Source: Temnothorax longispinosus (Eukaryota > Arthropoda > Insecta > Hymenoptera > Formicidae). Taken from it: a DNA stretch of 64,000 bases. The position numbers and the translations under genes were made by a program. The stretch lies in NCBI RefSeq assembly GCF_030848805.1, contig NC_092365.1:2232001-2296000 (forward strand). The letters run 5' to 3'. Of the stretch, positions 26,961-40,977 are shown one piece after another; position 1 is the stretch's first letter; each line of letters begins with the position of its first letter. The notes beneath the pieces were generated by a model. That model was not told where the DNA came from. It searched no databases and saw only the letters and a program-made list of their open reading frames with translations.

Positions 26961-29900
26961 GCAATCTCGTACCGGCATCCTTGCGCAACCCTCAGACGCT
27001 AGACGCCTATCAGCGACGAAAGCGAGGAAGGACGAAGGACGAAATTACATCGGGACCGATCACGCACGCCGTTCGTGTACGCATGTATTTATAGTTGAAG
27101 TCGCCGTGGCCTTCTAGGCGGAGAGTCGTGACGGAAATAACATTAAGACAGTATGCATACCGTTTTGACACGCGATACATCTATAACAATAAGCTCATTG
27201 GCCCCATTATGTATTTAATGGCGAATGAACGAGATTGGACAGGAGAATAAAATTGGAATTTAGCTAGTAGCTCGAAAAAGGCAGAATATCGATCTACTTT
27301 AACTTAATTAAGAATACCTACATCACTAAGAGAATCATTTTCTCGATTCGACTAATTGTAAGTCCAATATGTAATAATAATACTAAGAATAGAGATTAAA
27401 AACTCGTCCGTTTCGGATACGGAGTATACGATAATGTTTCCTTCGGGTTTCGGAGGATTTCCGTAGTGCTTTCAGAGTCGTAACGAAAATAGTATCGCGA
27501 TAGCGAGCGCGAATATCGATAACGATAAATTTGCGTAGAAAATATTTAGCGCGGAAAGATATATGAGATCACGGAGCGAAATCGGATTAGAGTTATAAAA
27601 AAAACTCTCACGCCCTCGGGGAAAAGTTCCGATTGTTGCGGAAACGCTCACTCGTCAGCGAGCGATAAAAAGTTGGTTGGGAGTAAATCGAGACGAGTGA
27701 AAACGGACACTGAATCGAGGTCGAATCGGCGAGCACAGGTTTCCAATTAAACGAATCGCTTCATCCCCTGATCTTATTCGCTCGCCGTTACAATATCTTG
27801 TCTCGAAAAAGAATGTCGATGCCATTCTGTTTCGCCCTCCGTCCCTTCTTCGAACACAAAGAACGCTCGATGCTCTGCAAACGAGTCGCGAACCGGCCGT
27901 TACCTCGTCAAATTAGCGTACGGGCTTAGAGAAAATTCATTATCAATGAAATTAATTGGCCGGCTCTGGGAAAACATTTTAACGAGGCGCCGCGCGCACG
28001 TCGCGTAGGCGGACGGTTAAATGCGCAATTGACATCGCGGCGAAGAAGTTACCTAACGGCATGGCACGGGGATAGACGAGGGAAGTCCCGTCCGTGACGC
28101 GCGCGTGTTCACGTTAAGTAATAAGAATCAATTTCCGTAACCGATGGACTAATAGACCGAGGTTTCCGCTCCTATACTATAATTCATCGCCGGCCTTCGC
28201 GCGCGCCGTCCGTTCTTCCGGCCCGGCAATCCTCTCGGCCTCTCCGCCGCCGCGCAGCCTTGGGCCTTCCCGAAAACCGACCAAAACCAGTTAAAAGACA
28301 AAGCGACATGTAACATAAAAGCAAAAACGCAACCGTTCAGATTACCGTCGACCTTATCAACGTTAAAAGCCAAACCGAACGTGATACTCCGCACGCGTTT
28401 ACAACGCGGTCAGGCAATCTGATATCTCATATTTAACGATACTTCTGTTTCACGCGATGAAATTGTCCCCGGTATTTATCGTTGACAGAGATATTTATTC
28501 TTTGATAATTCATTCAACTCTTCCCATTGATTGACAGATATATCATGCCTTCGTAACCTTCTCGATTTAGATACAGAGAACATGCTGTATGTAGAATGTA
28601 TTTCTTAAAGAAATGTTAGATACATTACTAAAGTTTCGTAAAACATTACATTATGCGCGACATACAAATAATCGATATCCTTAACGCAAATACTCGAATG
28701 CTCGAGATAGCATTAGATTAATGCTTATATATATTCAAAGTCGCAACTCTCGGCGACTCTTAACGTCGCCGTCCTTCACGATCAAACGACGCTTTATTAT
28801 CATTACGCCATTGCTCCTAATTCCCGATCGTTTCCTCCTTTACCGCTGCAGCGAACCGTTTCTTTACACGTTGTCATTACACGACGTGTAAAACGTAAAT
28901 GACCGTGTCGAGAGAGTTTAATTCGAGTTTTCCGGGCTCGCTGATGCGTTTCTACATCGCACCGTTATACGTCGTAGGGCAGAACGCTGATTTGCATTAT
29001 TGCCGGTGCATCCAGTGTCAAGTATCAATCGTCGAGGCAACACCGATGCGCATAAAGCGCGGATTGCAAACCGCGCGCGCACTCGCGTGTAAACGTTGCT
29101 TCCTTGCTTCCTTATTCGCGAGCGATGTATATAATTATTTATCCTCATTTATATACATATAAAATAATTACATGTTTAAGTTTTGAATATATATAAAATT
29201 GCAATATTACATAAAACCATTCGAAACTCAAGTAATCGTCACAATCAAACGTCTCATAAACTCTGCGAGTTATGTCCAGTATAGATTACATTTATATGCT
29301 ACATCTTGTTAATAAAATGAAATTATCTCTGACTTCTGTCCTTCGAGAATCAATTAATGTCTTGATAGACGATCTCGTTGCCGCGGGTCTCGGGTGCCAT
29401 AAAGACGACGTTGTTTCCTCGCTCCCCGATGTTGCGCCGCAAGTGCATTGACTCCTGCGTTCACGTTCGCGCTACTGTGGCAGTGCATACGATGCACATG
29501 CCGGCTGCCGAGTATGTTCGCGCTGCCGCTTTACCCCGATCTCTCATATCTGCTGACTGGCGAAGGTGGAAATATCGAAAGCTCGGCACAAAGTCGATAT
29601 TGCGTTAATACGATGGTCGAAAGAGAGAAAGAGATAGAGATAGAGAACCCGCGCGCGAAGAACACTGGAAAATGTCGGTAGAAAGATAAGTCCGCCGGTG
29701 GAAAACGATGGGAAACTGACTAAGCGCTCGCGCGGAAACGTTTTCTCACGCCGCCTGTATCGAACATCAGAATCGAGGAGCACTAAACCGGAGTAATAAA
29801 AAGTTAAACAGCGAGCACAGTCGAGTTACTAATTGCGTTATAGCGAGAGTTCCATTTGAATGCGAATTTCACACGCGAGATTGCAAAAAAAGCTTAATAA

Positions 29901-31659
29901 CTCGTTCGATTCATATACACTTACATATTTAATCGTTAATTGAAGCAAATTGTATTTAAAAAAAGTTTTAATAACACAAAGATAAGTCAAGTGCTTCTTC
30001 CTGTGTGATTACTCACGCCTCATTAAAGGAGAGAGATAAAATCAGATTAAGACGAGATACGTATTATAAATAGTGATCGTAAAAAATATGTAAGCGGATT
30101 TATGATTAAAAGTTAAAATTATACTTAGATAGAACATTATTGTTCAAAAAAATATTGCATTACGAAATAAATTAAATTTCAATAAATGTCCGCGTAATTC
30201 TAAACACGGAAAGCAGCGTGATTGAAATTGCGATCGGTATGCGGCGAAGGCGCGGCCTCAAATAGTTAACGATCGAGACAAAGGGGTAATCGCGTGCCGC
30301 CGAGACGACAATGAGAGAAACTAAACGCGACGGAGAGTGAAAGAGGGTGCGAGGGCGCGACAGACGGAGGAAGGGAATTATCCAAATTCACGACGGACAT
30401 TACCGAGGTTAAGCGGCCGCTATGGCTAAATTCGAACTCCGTGGACTCGTGCCAAGAGTACGATTAATTAACCGCCCCCTCGATGGTACACATTTCCGCC
30501 ACGCCGGGGAGGATTTCGAGAAGGACGTCTCGAACTATTCGAGATGGTCGCGATGCGAATAGAGCGCGAATCAAACGAATCAACTTGTCAGATAGCAGAA
30601 AAAAAATGAAAAAAAGACGCATGACTTCATCGAGGAATGCCGCACATCGAGGAAATGTGCAATCGTCATTGCAGAAACTCTCGTGAGAAACATTCAATAA
30701 TCATAAGTTTAATCGAATCGTCTTTCTCTTTTTTTAACCAATATATACCGAATGGCGCATGAACATAGATGTGGTATCGATTGTCATAATCTAACGAATG
30801 TGTTTTCGCAAGAGCGTATCAATAGAAGTCGATATAAATAATCAACGTGGATTGTAAAAGTGCACAGAACGCTTAGTAATGCTATGAGGAATCTATTATA
30901 GAAGATAAGATCGTAGTCTCTATTTTCATAGAAGATTCACGTGCAAGTTGATTTTATTATGAAAACGACATCATATATCTTCTCTCCGGCATCTATATAA
31001 TTCCTGCTAATTTCCTGATTAAGAAATTTTCCTTCGAAGAACGGACACGAACCCGCGCCGTTCACTCTAATGTGATTAACATTGTTACTGTAAGGCGTGC
31101 TCCAGTTTCCGCAATATCGATTCACTATTTGCAGCTTTCTTAAAATTAAGCAATCTTTAATGGATATTACAGATTTGTATTCTGTTCATCTATTTCTATC
31201 GAAAAAAATGAGAAGAAAATTCGATGAATCTCGGTTTCCGGCAAAATTTAAAACCAGCCCTCCAGTCTTGATATCAAAATTAATACCACTTGAATTAACG
31301 CACAATTAGCAAACCAATCTACATGGTTTACTGCTCGCTTTTATTTTTCCTACCCCCGTTCTTGTAAAGCCGCGGGAAAACAAAAGTACGCGGAGTATAT
31401 ACCACAACCGCCACACCGTAAGGCCCGTGATTATTTTCCAATAAAAATATTTAAAGAAAAAAACAGAAAAGAAGAAAATGCCGAGAAGAATATACGGATG
31501 CGTGGGAGGAGTTGGGGAATGAAAAATTCGCCCACTCGCACACTTCGCCATTATTCGGAATATCTCGGGTAATTTTCCGGCAGCATATACCACAACGAGT
31601 AAGGGGAGGGGCAGGGTTACCGAACCATTGTTTATTTCCTCTAATAGTCCTCGACTTTC

Positions 31660-31860
31660 TCTCCACCTCGCTTCTTTTCCGTCTCCTCATCTCACCCCCA
31701 TCCATCTGCATCCTACCCTTCCCCATCTTTCTCCGTCTCTATCTCTCTCTCTCGCTCTTTCTCTTTCCGGCTCTTACTACCTACGACTCTCGTCAAGCCA
31801 CCGCATTATCCCACTCTCCCACACACCGGGTATTGATTCCGTCATACCACCCCCGCCGTG
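31660..31860. repeat. Polypyrimidine-biased segment on the plus strand
   Basis: C/T-rich sequence with a CT microsatellite near 31738-31770. Purine-rich sequence follows at 32020-32130, so the strand bias switches within 200 bp. Confidence 0.7.
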
Positions 31861-34800
31861 AGAGACCCAGGCTTGCTCTCTCCGGCGCGGTAAGCGTGTA
31901 CGTGGCACGTGTACGTGCACGTCGGCGCCCGCCGCCGCGTTTGTGTGTGTATTTAGCCACCGAACGCACCTCCCCTCGACCCCTCTGTGCACTCGGCGTA
32001 GCGCAGTCAAAGCAGCCAAAGCGGAAAGGGGATGAAGAAGGAAAACCGATAGAGTAAGAGTAAGAGGAAAACGGGATGTAAAGAGGGAGGGGAGGAGAGA
32101 CGAGGCCGACGAGGGAGAGGGACAGTTTAATAAATTGCACTAAATGGCAGCTAGCATAGTGCACGCGTGTAACACACCGCATGTATGCGCACACAAACGC
32201 GCGCGGACATGTATACGCGTACACGCAAGCACGCGTAACGGAAACGTAACCCGTGTAATGACAATGTTGTAAACGGCACCGTTAAAAGTCCGCCTCTACC
32301 GTATTCCACCCAACTATTCCAGCTGACGGTAAATTTCAACTTAACGCGTGTACTTACATACGTAAATATGCCGACGCGTGTGCATGTGCGAATTGGTTAA
32401 TCATATAAATATTAATCTCCCCGCACGGCGAGGAGAATAAATATTAATCCTGAATCGGTCGGAGAAAAAGAATTTCATTACCGCGCGATATATTGTGCGT
32501 AAAACCGCCGACGAGGTATCGTCGAAGATAACACACGCCGTGAAATAAAAGTTTCGCGCGCGGAAGCGCATTTTAGGTAATGCTCGTTGCGAACGATTTT
32601 AATTCGTCGTATATTCCATATCGATCGACAAAGAGTTTTTAAAGCGCGGTAATATTTCCCCTGCAGTCTCGGATGCGGCGTACTAAATAATGAAGGATTA
32701 AAATTTCAAAACCTCATCACCGTTGTATGCATTACATAATTGCATTGTACGTGGAATCTCGATCAATTATACACAATTCAATAGGACGACTCGTAGATGT
32801 ATGCATTTTAAATGCCATATACACATTTTGTCGTAACAGAGCAAATCGAGAGCTTACACATTTAATTAACGCGTTCATTGCGCCGAGTGAGAGCGCATGC
32901 CGAATTGTTTCCACGTGAAAAGTGTTTCACGGATAAACGCTTTTGGCGAAAGAGAGAAAACGGGGAAGAGAGAGGTTAATTAATTATGTCGCGCGTTGTG
33001 CAATAATTGGCTGTCCTTCGAGTGAAACGCGCCTCTGTGACGGAAATCGCCGCGTCGCGTCGCGGCTAAATCGTCATGACGTTATTACATGGCGCGCGAG
33101 CGCGCGCGCGGCATCGAAGCGGCGAGTGCATTTTCATCTAAACGATTATTATAACGCGCGAAAGTAATATAAACGCTTTCTGATTACCGTTGGTGGTTAA
33201 TTATAAAACCCACCGTGATTCTACCGCTGCCAAACGAGCGCGCGATTTATCGCGCAGTAATAACATGACGATATATAATAATTATTTAACTCGTTAACGA
33301 TTTATCTCCCTCGGTTTTACCGCAAACGGTTCGCTGATATAAAGATTCTCTTAGCAATTGAAAGATTTAACGTAGCTATCAAATAATTTTTTTTAACTTG
33401 TGAAGATAGATATATATAAATATAATTTCTTTAATATCGATTTTGCCCAAGTTCTTACAACATCTTTTGCAAACATAAAATTAAAGTATATGCAAATTTA
33501 TCTTTCTCAATTTTAAAAGTTTGGAAAAAAGACTGGACAGGGTATTAAGTTTCCTGAAAATAACAGTGTAAAGTCGTGAAATGTCGTTAACAACTTGCAA
33601 CTCGCGCTGTAACGTGTGCATATATATGACTTAATTGTTCAGCGAGTCTACTCGAATAGGCCGAATATGCAAAGACGGCGAAAGCGAGTCTCGCATTAAT
33701 CGCAGAATGCGCGAAAATCCGACCGGCGCGGAGCGGCGGAGAAACCGACGAACGTGCGCGACAATGGCATTGCCGGGCGGATTACCGAGCGAGCGAGATC
33801 GAGCGCGAAACGAAAACGCGCGATGCAAATTCGCGAGATACAGGACATATGTAAATCACGCGAGGCAGAGCCGCACGAAAATCGGAGCGGCTTTAAAAGG
33901 GGGCGAGAGGGCAACGGGGGGGGAGGCTGTTCGTCGACTTCTTCATCCCTCTTAAAATTCAACCCGGTATTCTTCTCGGGGCAGATCTGAATAATGCAGA
34001 AGGCGACGAGAGGATGGCCAAGAAAGCACGCGTTCCGCATTTTCCCCTCGCCGTCTGAAATCCAAAACTTAAAAGCCGCGAGGGCGAAAGGGGCGCCAGG
34101 TGGGCGGGGAACGGGCGAGGAGGGTGACGCGACGGCGTGTTTCCAGGATTTTCTCGATAGTTGCCCCACGGGGCATTAAGGTTATTAAAAGCGATTCGAA
34201 AGGCTCAACACCCGGAAGATGCTTCTCGAGCCTCGTTATCTCGACGACAGTCGATTTAACTTGACGCAACGCGAGAATTTATAGACATGCTCGCGTGTGT
34301 AAATACACGCGTTTTACGGTACGTCGAAACGAACGGATCATTCCCTCGATATTGCCGCTTCCGCCGCACGCATGCGAGCCGGCGCGGCGTCCTGAAAAAA
34401 CGCTTGCTTTCATTCGCGTATACGAGTCGAAGAGACGTCGCGCGTCGATATCTATCTGAAACTGGAACGATCAATGTCGTTCAACGACTCGGAAATAGGA
34501 ACGCAACTCCGGGATGTTGCAAAACTAACGTGTTTTTTTTTCTTCGATTTAATTTCGTTCAATCAGCTTCTCGATTAAATATATCAAACGCATTACGTTT
34601 AACATTGCAATAAACGTCAATTAAACGTATTCAAATGTATAAAATAATCCATGTAATGGTATTTATATCTATTATATGTGATATAATGAATTTATCAAAA
34701 ACAGTAAAGAGATAGGTGAAATCAAGTAAGTGATACTGACTCGCATTAATCAAAAACCTGATTATTTTTTTAATTACCAATAAGGTACTACTTTAGAAAC

Positions 34801-37399
34801 AGTAAAAATGCGGCACGGGGCACGTTGATAAAGCGTGAATTTTTCCTTTATTTAAAAAAATCCTTTCTTTTGTTTAAAAATTTTCGTTATCCCATGGAAA
34901 AGTTTCCCGACGCAATCCGCCGGTAAACGACAAGTTAATAGTTTTTCAAGACTACCGGTTTTGAGCGACGTTTGAGAAAATCGATGTATTCCGCCCGGCC
35001 AATCAATCCCATATTACCAACGTCCTCCCGGCGTTCCTGTCCGCATCATAAATTGCCCCGGTAAATATGGTCCTTCCAACGCTAGAATTCTCTCCGGTCG
35101 GACGTATAATGGCGAATGACAAATGAGCGGGAGACAGAGCGAAATAAACGCGCGCGGGAATCGCCGATAGTATCGTGGGACGATGAGAGAAGATGGAGTT
35201 CGTGCTCGCGCGAGGATTGACTCTTTCTCTCGCGCCTCTTCCGTGGGAATTTCTCGGTTAAGGAGAAAACGCGATTATTTCTGCCGCGCATCTACCTGAC
35301 CGCAAGGCCGAATCGTGTCCACTTCGGCGCGTTGTTTCGTTCTAAAAAAAAGCGTACATACAATCGCGATCAAATGCATTCTTAAAATCCGCTTGAAAAA
35401 GTGTTATACGTCCTTGGTCGTTTTTAGAACTAACTAGATTAGGAGTCGGAGATTGCGTTAATAAAGACACATCTTTGTTTTCCTGTGCATGTATGAATTC
35501 GCAATTGCCTGATAATGAATTTACCGGCGACGATGCCTCGACAGATCATGTAATTGACTTCGTGAACGATTAAGGTGGCTTATCGAGAAACCTTTCTCGC
35601 GTTCCTCTTCGTTCCCGTATCACTGACATGCTTAGATTTTGCGTGCAACGGCGAAATTCGACACGACGCTTATCGGGCACGTACATCGAGAGGCCTCGCG
35701 ACTCAAAACACACACGCGCGTATGCGATATACCCGCGGAAATTATTTCGCCTCGACTCGTTTAAAAAAACTTCTTTTTACCTGGGTAGCCGCGTCGCGCG
35801 TGGTCGACACACAATTCCATGGAAATCATTCGAGAATATCATCCCCTCCACTTTAGTGAACATATCATAAATCCAAGGGAGAAGCATTTTATCGACTTCG
35901 CTGCCCAGATTATATGAATATTAATGAGATATGTAAATGCATTTGCAAATTAAACATTATATACAATTCAAATATAAAAAAAAACACATACACCAGACTC
36001 CGAGATAAATAAACATATGACTGTCATCGAAAAAACTTGCTTATAAAACTGACTGCTTATAAAGTGATCAGCACACGAGCTGTCCGCTGTTAATCACCGA
36101 TGCGTGTGTCATCGATCGTATGTCGCGCGTGCACGTGCGCTTATGCAGATTCGACGGGTCGAACCCGAGTAAGTGTCGCACATTACCCGGCAAAAAGTTG
36201 AATGGATCGCGTTTAGCGCTGCTGCTGGACGACAGGCGTCGGACGGCCGCGCCGGGCGTTTTACGCTGAATCGGTCTTAAACGAGGACGAGCGAAAAAGC
36301 GCATTATTGCGCGGCGCGGTCGAGCCCGCACAGCGCTCTCGGGCAGCGAGCAAAATGTATAAAGCGATCTCTCCTTGAGACGCGGCACGCTCGATCGAGC
36401 AGCCGGAACGAAAGAGAAACACGGGCGGCGAAGGTGTGCGACGACGCTTGTCGCGTCGGAGCTCCGACGCCGGGCCTTTAACGTACAATATAATCCGACG
36501 ATCTCGTGCGAGTAAACGCGTATATCCCCGCTGCTATCCGTCGCCGATTCTACAAAAGCCTCCCCCCGCATAACGTGCGCGCGGATATCCTCCTCCCTCT
36601 CCCTGTATTCTCCTCTCTGCGAGCGCCGAGCTGTTTTATATTTCATACGCTACATGCCATACTTCCCATGCTTTCCTCTAGCTGTCATTAATTCATATGT
36701 TTTCGCTTCTCGAGCCTAGATTACTGGCAGACGTTAGATTACCAAGCGGACTGTTATCTAATTTCCGTGTATTAATTCCCGGATAATCCTTTCGATAAAG
36801 GATTTACTCGCTAAACTTTTCGGAAAATCCACGGTTTAAAGAAAGTCGCCTTCGTCGCGAAGGGTCAGGATTACCGGCGCTTTTCCGAGTACGGAAAGTA
36901 TAACAAGGCGCAACTTTGAGAAGAATAGACTTCTAAAATCGCTCGTTTGTTTTGTCGCACCGGTCGCATTCGCCAACTGATTGCTTCTTATAGTTAGTAC
37001 TTTATTATACGGTGGTAATGCTACGTCTTATTTTCTCTGCGTCTCATTTTATATCTCATTGTGCGCCGCTCGCGAGAAGTGAGAGTGAGAGAGAAAGAGA
37101 AAGAGAGAGATAGAGCAGACGAAGAGGGCCGATAGCATGGCGGAGATACGCACGCACACACGTTCTCGCGCTCGCACACGTACGGAACGGAGCGATGAGA
37201 AGCGAACAGAGAATGCACTCGTCCCCGCGGGTCTAGCCAGTCTATAATCTGGCGTTCACGTAGGCGCCAGTGTCTGTACTCGACGGAACGGCGTGTGAAC
37301 GTACACGGCACGTATACACGTGCACACACTCGCTCACACGCCGCGCGACCCGACAACACACACTCACAGACTCCGATCGCCGCCGCACGTGTATCCGCA

Positions 37400-37418
37400 C
37401 GCGCGCGCGCGCGCGCGC
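37400..37418. repeat. (CG)n tract
   Basis: Nine uninterrupted CG steps inside a CpG-, CA- and CT-rich block spanning 37080-37500. Z-DNA prone. Confidence 0.9.
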
Positions 37419-39949
37419 ACAAACCGAGAGATGCACACGGTGGCGACGACGAGATGCACACGTACGCGACACACGCGGAGCGCGCGCGTTTGGATTACGT
37501 AAAGCCACGAGGCCGGGTATAGCGCGATCAAACGACCTACAAATCGCGGGGGATTCGCTTTCCGTTCGGTTCGCAAAAGCGCGATCTCTAAACTCCACTC
37601 CGTTGGAGCCGCGCAAAAACGCGGCAGATTTCGCGAAAGGCGGAGATTCGCCGAAGCGATCGGCGAATTAGCGAACGATATGTGGGGCCCGAAGCCTGTC
37701 TGCCTTTAATGCACGCGAAAACGAGACGCGGACAAAGAGAACTGAGATTGCTAAACACGTTCGCCGTGCCGGCGCCAATTTTACGCGACTGATCGTTTAC
37801 GCGTCGCGCATAACTAATGAACATATGTGCGACGTCTAGCCTCCTATTTCTTTTTAATAATATTTTTGAAGGTTGTATCATCTCTGTTCTACATTGTCCT
37901 AAATTGATATTCATAACTCTGAGTTTACTCCAAATACCTGAAATTTGCAACTATCAACATCACTGTTTATCGAGAAAGAAGAAAGAAATAAGATGTATAA
38001 AGTACGTTTGAAACGCAAGAGACATTTTAAAACATAACTTACGCTTAACAAAGCATTAATATGATTTAATTAAAAATTTTCAACTTAATTTAATTCAGAA
38101 CCCGTATAGACATTACTGATTCAGTTAACAGTTCAGTAATAATAACTTAATTAACGTTCCAACTAGTTAAATTGCCGTTTTGCGTGTAAAATATGTTTCG
38201 CATTCCACAATAAATTACATTCATGCAAAAAGTTGAAATTTTTTGCCCTGGATTACATCCCCGTGAGAAAATTGCTTCGTGCAGAATTTATTAATACGAA
38301 AAGAATAATCATGTATACCAGTTCCGTTCATTGCCTTGGGATTAGCGCGTTGAGAAATTGATCCTTAACAGTATATCGCTGTATCTCGCATGCTACGTTG
38401 CAACGATCTTCAATGAGCATTTCAAACGTATTATATGTCATTATTACTCGCAAGTATTACTTACTCGGCGATTAAGCTTAATTGCTATGCGTATCCTTAT
38501 TCCTTACACGATATACGCTTAGCATAAATAATCTTCAGTAATATCCGATCTATCCGGAAAACTTTTTTAACGTCTCGTCAAAACTAGTTGTGCTAGCGCT
38601 AAACAAATAACTGTAAATAATAACGACGGACAAAATAAATGCGAGAATTAATATTGCATCTTAAATAATGTTACAGCGATAACATTAAATAATAAAGACT
38701 CTTATCAAACTTTTAATAAGCCGCGCAAGGATTAACCGAGAAGTGCTTCCGCAAATAAAATCAGTTTCATATTAAACGCTTCCACAAAGTTTTGGAATAT
38801 CGGTGTGTACATGTCGACGTAACAACTGGATCAGACAATTTGCATGAAAGCAATGGCGATCGGTCGATTGGTTTTAGCGTGAGTGCTGCAGGAAGCGCTA
38901 ATGAATTCCCGGCCTACCAATACGCGAACGCATGTCGAGAAATGATCGTTGTTTGCCATCATCGCTGCCGGGCACCGTCATCGTCATCGTTGTCGCCGTC
39001 ATTGGCGCTCGCTCTCTCGGTATGTATTGCCATTAAAACCGAGCGGAGCGGATTGCGTAATCCGCCTATTGGTGTATATACGATACACGAGCTTATCACG
39101 AATGTTTCGACACAGATGGCTGAAAGCGCGATATTTCGCAGGATAAGGGATAAACGATCATTGAGAAAACAATACCGCTGTATTACACACGCGTCATGTT
39201 AATTGATGCTTCGGAATTAAAATCCGATAAATTTAAAGTCTATCGATTATGTATTATACCCAAATATCAAGAGTCCATACGTGTGTGCGTTATCAGCTCA
39301 TTGTGTTTTAGGATTATTATATACTTTGTGTGCAATATAGAATTACTTATCTGAGAAGTCTTTCACGGAAGACATATTTTTTTCAAGATTTTTAATGTTT
39401 TTGATATATGAAGAATAAAATCTTTTCTAAAATAAATATACGTGTAATTTAAAAAAATAATATACCTATCGCTAATTTGTTGGCCTAACATTTGTGCAAA
39501 ATATAAGGCATATAGTTGATTTAAAGAGACGAAAAACTCGCGTGGATAAATGTCGACGCCTTTATCGCAGTCTATTACTTTTCACACCCGAGATCGGGTT
39601 TAATCATCATCACTTCAAAAGCAAGATTATGAGCGCGGAGTGTTTAATTACTGCACGCGCGGTTCTGCGCGCTCAAATGCAGCAATGACATTCATCTGCG
39701 GTGTATTAATAACCGATGCTTCTCGAGAGTAATCGAGATTTCAACGGGGAAGAAACGACTCGTTAAAGGCATCCGCTAATACGCCGGGATGCTGCTATTT
39801 CCAGACGCAACAAAAGGCGTATTGCGTAGCTCATAACATTCTCTAGTCGTGTGAGCGGAGTTTATATATGTACGGTGGACAGTTTCCCGAAAAAACAAAG
39901 AGGACAAGAAATATCTGTGGCAAAAAATATTAACTTTTTCAATTCAGTA

Positions 39950-40192
39950 CACGGAAAGAACGGTTTTGCTAAAGTATCTAAAAATTTAGCTAGGTACAAA
40001 TCTGAAAATAATTTTGTTGCACCATCAAAATGATTATGTAGAACACTTAAACTGATTGCTAAAATATCAAAATTTTTTACAGTATTATCATCATACTTCA
40101 GCGACCTACTATAATTATTTTAATGGTGCAACAAAATTATTTTCAGATCTAGCTAAATTTTTAGATACTTCAGCAAAATCGTTTTTTCCGTG
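39950..40192. mobile_element. MITE-like element with long terminal inverted repeats, 243 bp
   Basis: The ends read cacggaaagaacg on the left and cgttttttccgtg on the right. The arms are about 85-90 bp with roughly five mismatches and one indel (tacaa extra in the left arm near 39995), and share the core gtatctaaaaatttagctag. A spacer of about 60 bp lies between them. Inside the spacer, gattgctaaaatatcaaaa resembles the arm motif ttttgctaaagtatctaaaa, suggesting the element was built from a duplicated unit. There is no coding capacity. A clean target-site duplication was not found, so superfamily is open. It is a non-autonomous foldback DNA transposon by structure. Confidence 0.8.
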
Positions 40193-40929
40193 CAGAATTT
40201 AACAAACTCAGAAAAATTTCTCTATTTAAAATATTGTCAAAAAATATCCAAATATATTAGATAAAATACTTTAAATTAAAAAGAAATCTTCATCTTTTGT
40301 CTACATAGGTTGTGGAGTTAACTATTCCTTTAATTAACTCCAATCGAATCTCGTATCTTTATATCAGAATACAAAAATGATAAAAGATATGTAACGAGAA
40401 AAAGTACAAAATATAAGCATATTTTCAAAAATATATCTTCTCTCTTGATTTTCTTTTTAGTCGGAAAACCCATTAAACAATTTAAAAATCTGACATTTCC
40501 AATTTTCCGCAAGATCATTCGACAAAGAAATAATTAATAACTTATACAGCGCAAAAGTATACTGTAGTACAAAGATTCGCGAGATCGCCCGCGGTGGTGT
40601 GTCGAGTCCAAGTTTCCGCCTGGTCGTTCATCGAAGAAAATTCGAGCTTCCGATTCTCCCTCTGTTCTCTTATTATTCGAGTTTTCACGACGCGGCTCCG
40701 CTCGAACGTATAAAGTCAATATATATAGACGCGGGCTATATCCGACAGGATACAGACAGAATCTCCTCGCCGTTCGCCCAAGGAAACGGAGGATATCTCT
40801 CCGATACGTTGTTGCTCGCGGATCCTCGCCACGATGCGACGCGATGTTTCTTTGGCCCCTTTAGTTCCGGCGCGTTTAACAGAAGCGTATCGCGACGTCA
40901 TGCCGGAAGAATGGTATCGGCACGTGACG

Positions 40930-40932
<3 letters not shown>

Positions 40933-40974
<42 letters not shown>
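40933..40974. repeat. (AT)n microsatellite
   Basis: About 21 uninterrupted AT units. Likely length-variable and cruciform-prone. Confidence 0.95.

Positions 40975-40977
<3 letters not shown>

Noticed and set aside
31512..32224. 181- and 143-codon open frames
   Set aside because: Low-complexity Ser/Leu/Pro and Arg-rich reading of a polypyrimidine tract. No domain and no splice support.
32350..32363. GTAAGTAC donor-like sequence on the minus strand
   Set aside because: The upstream bases (ACGTAT) are poor exon consensus and no coding or CpG-island context supports an exon.
36140..36175. GGGTTCGACCCG on the minus strand, resembling a tRNA T-loop
   Set aside because: The surrounding stem does not pair as a 5 bp T-stem and no A-box, D-arm or acceptor stem is present at the right distance.
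36068..36646. 192-codon open frame on the minus strand
   Set aside because: CpG-rich sequence with Arg/Ser-rich translation, no domain, overlapping open frames on the other strand, no splice or start context, and it lies in the 30 kb intron.
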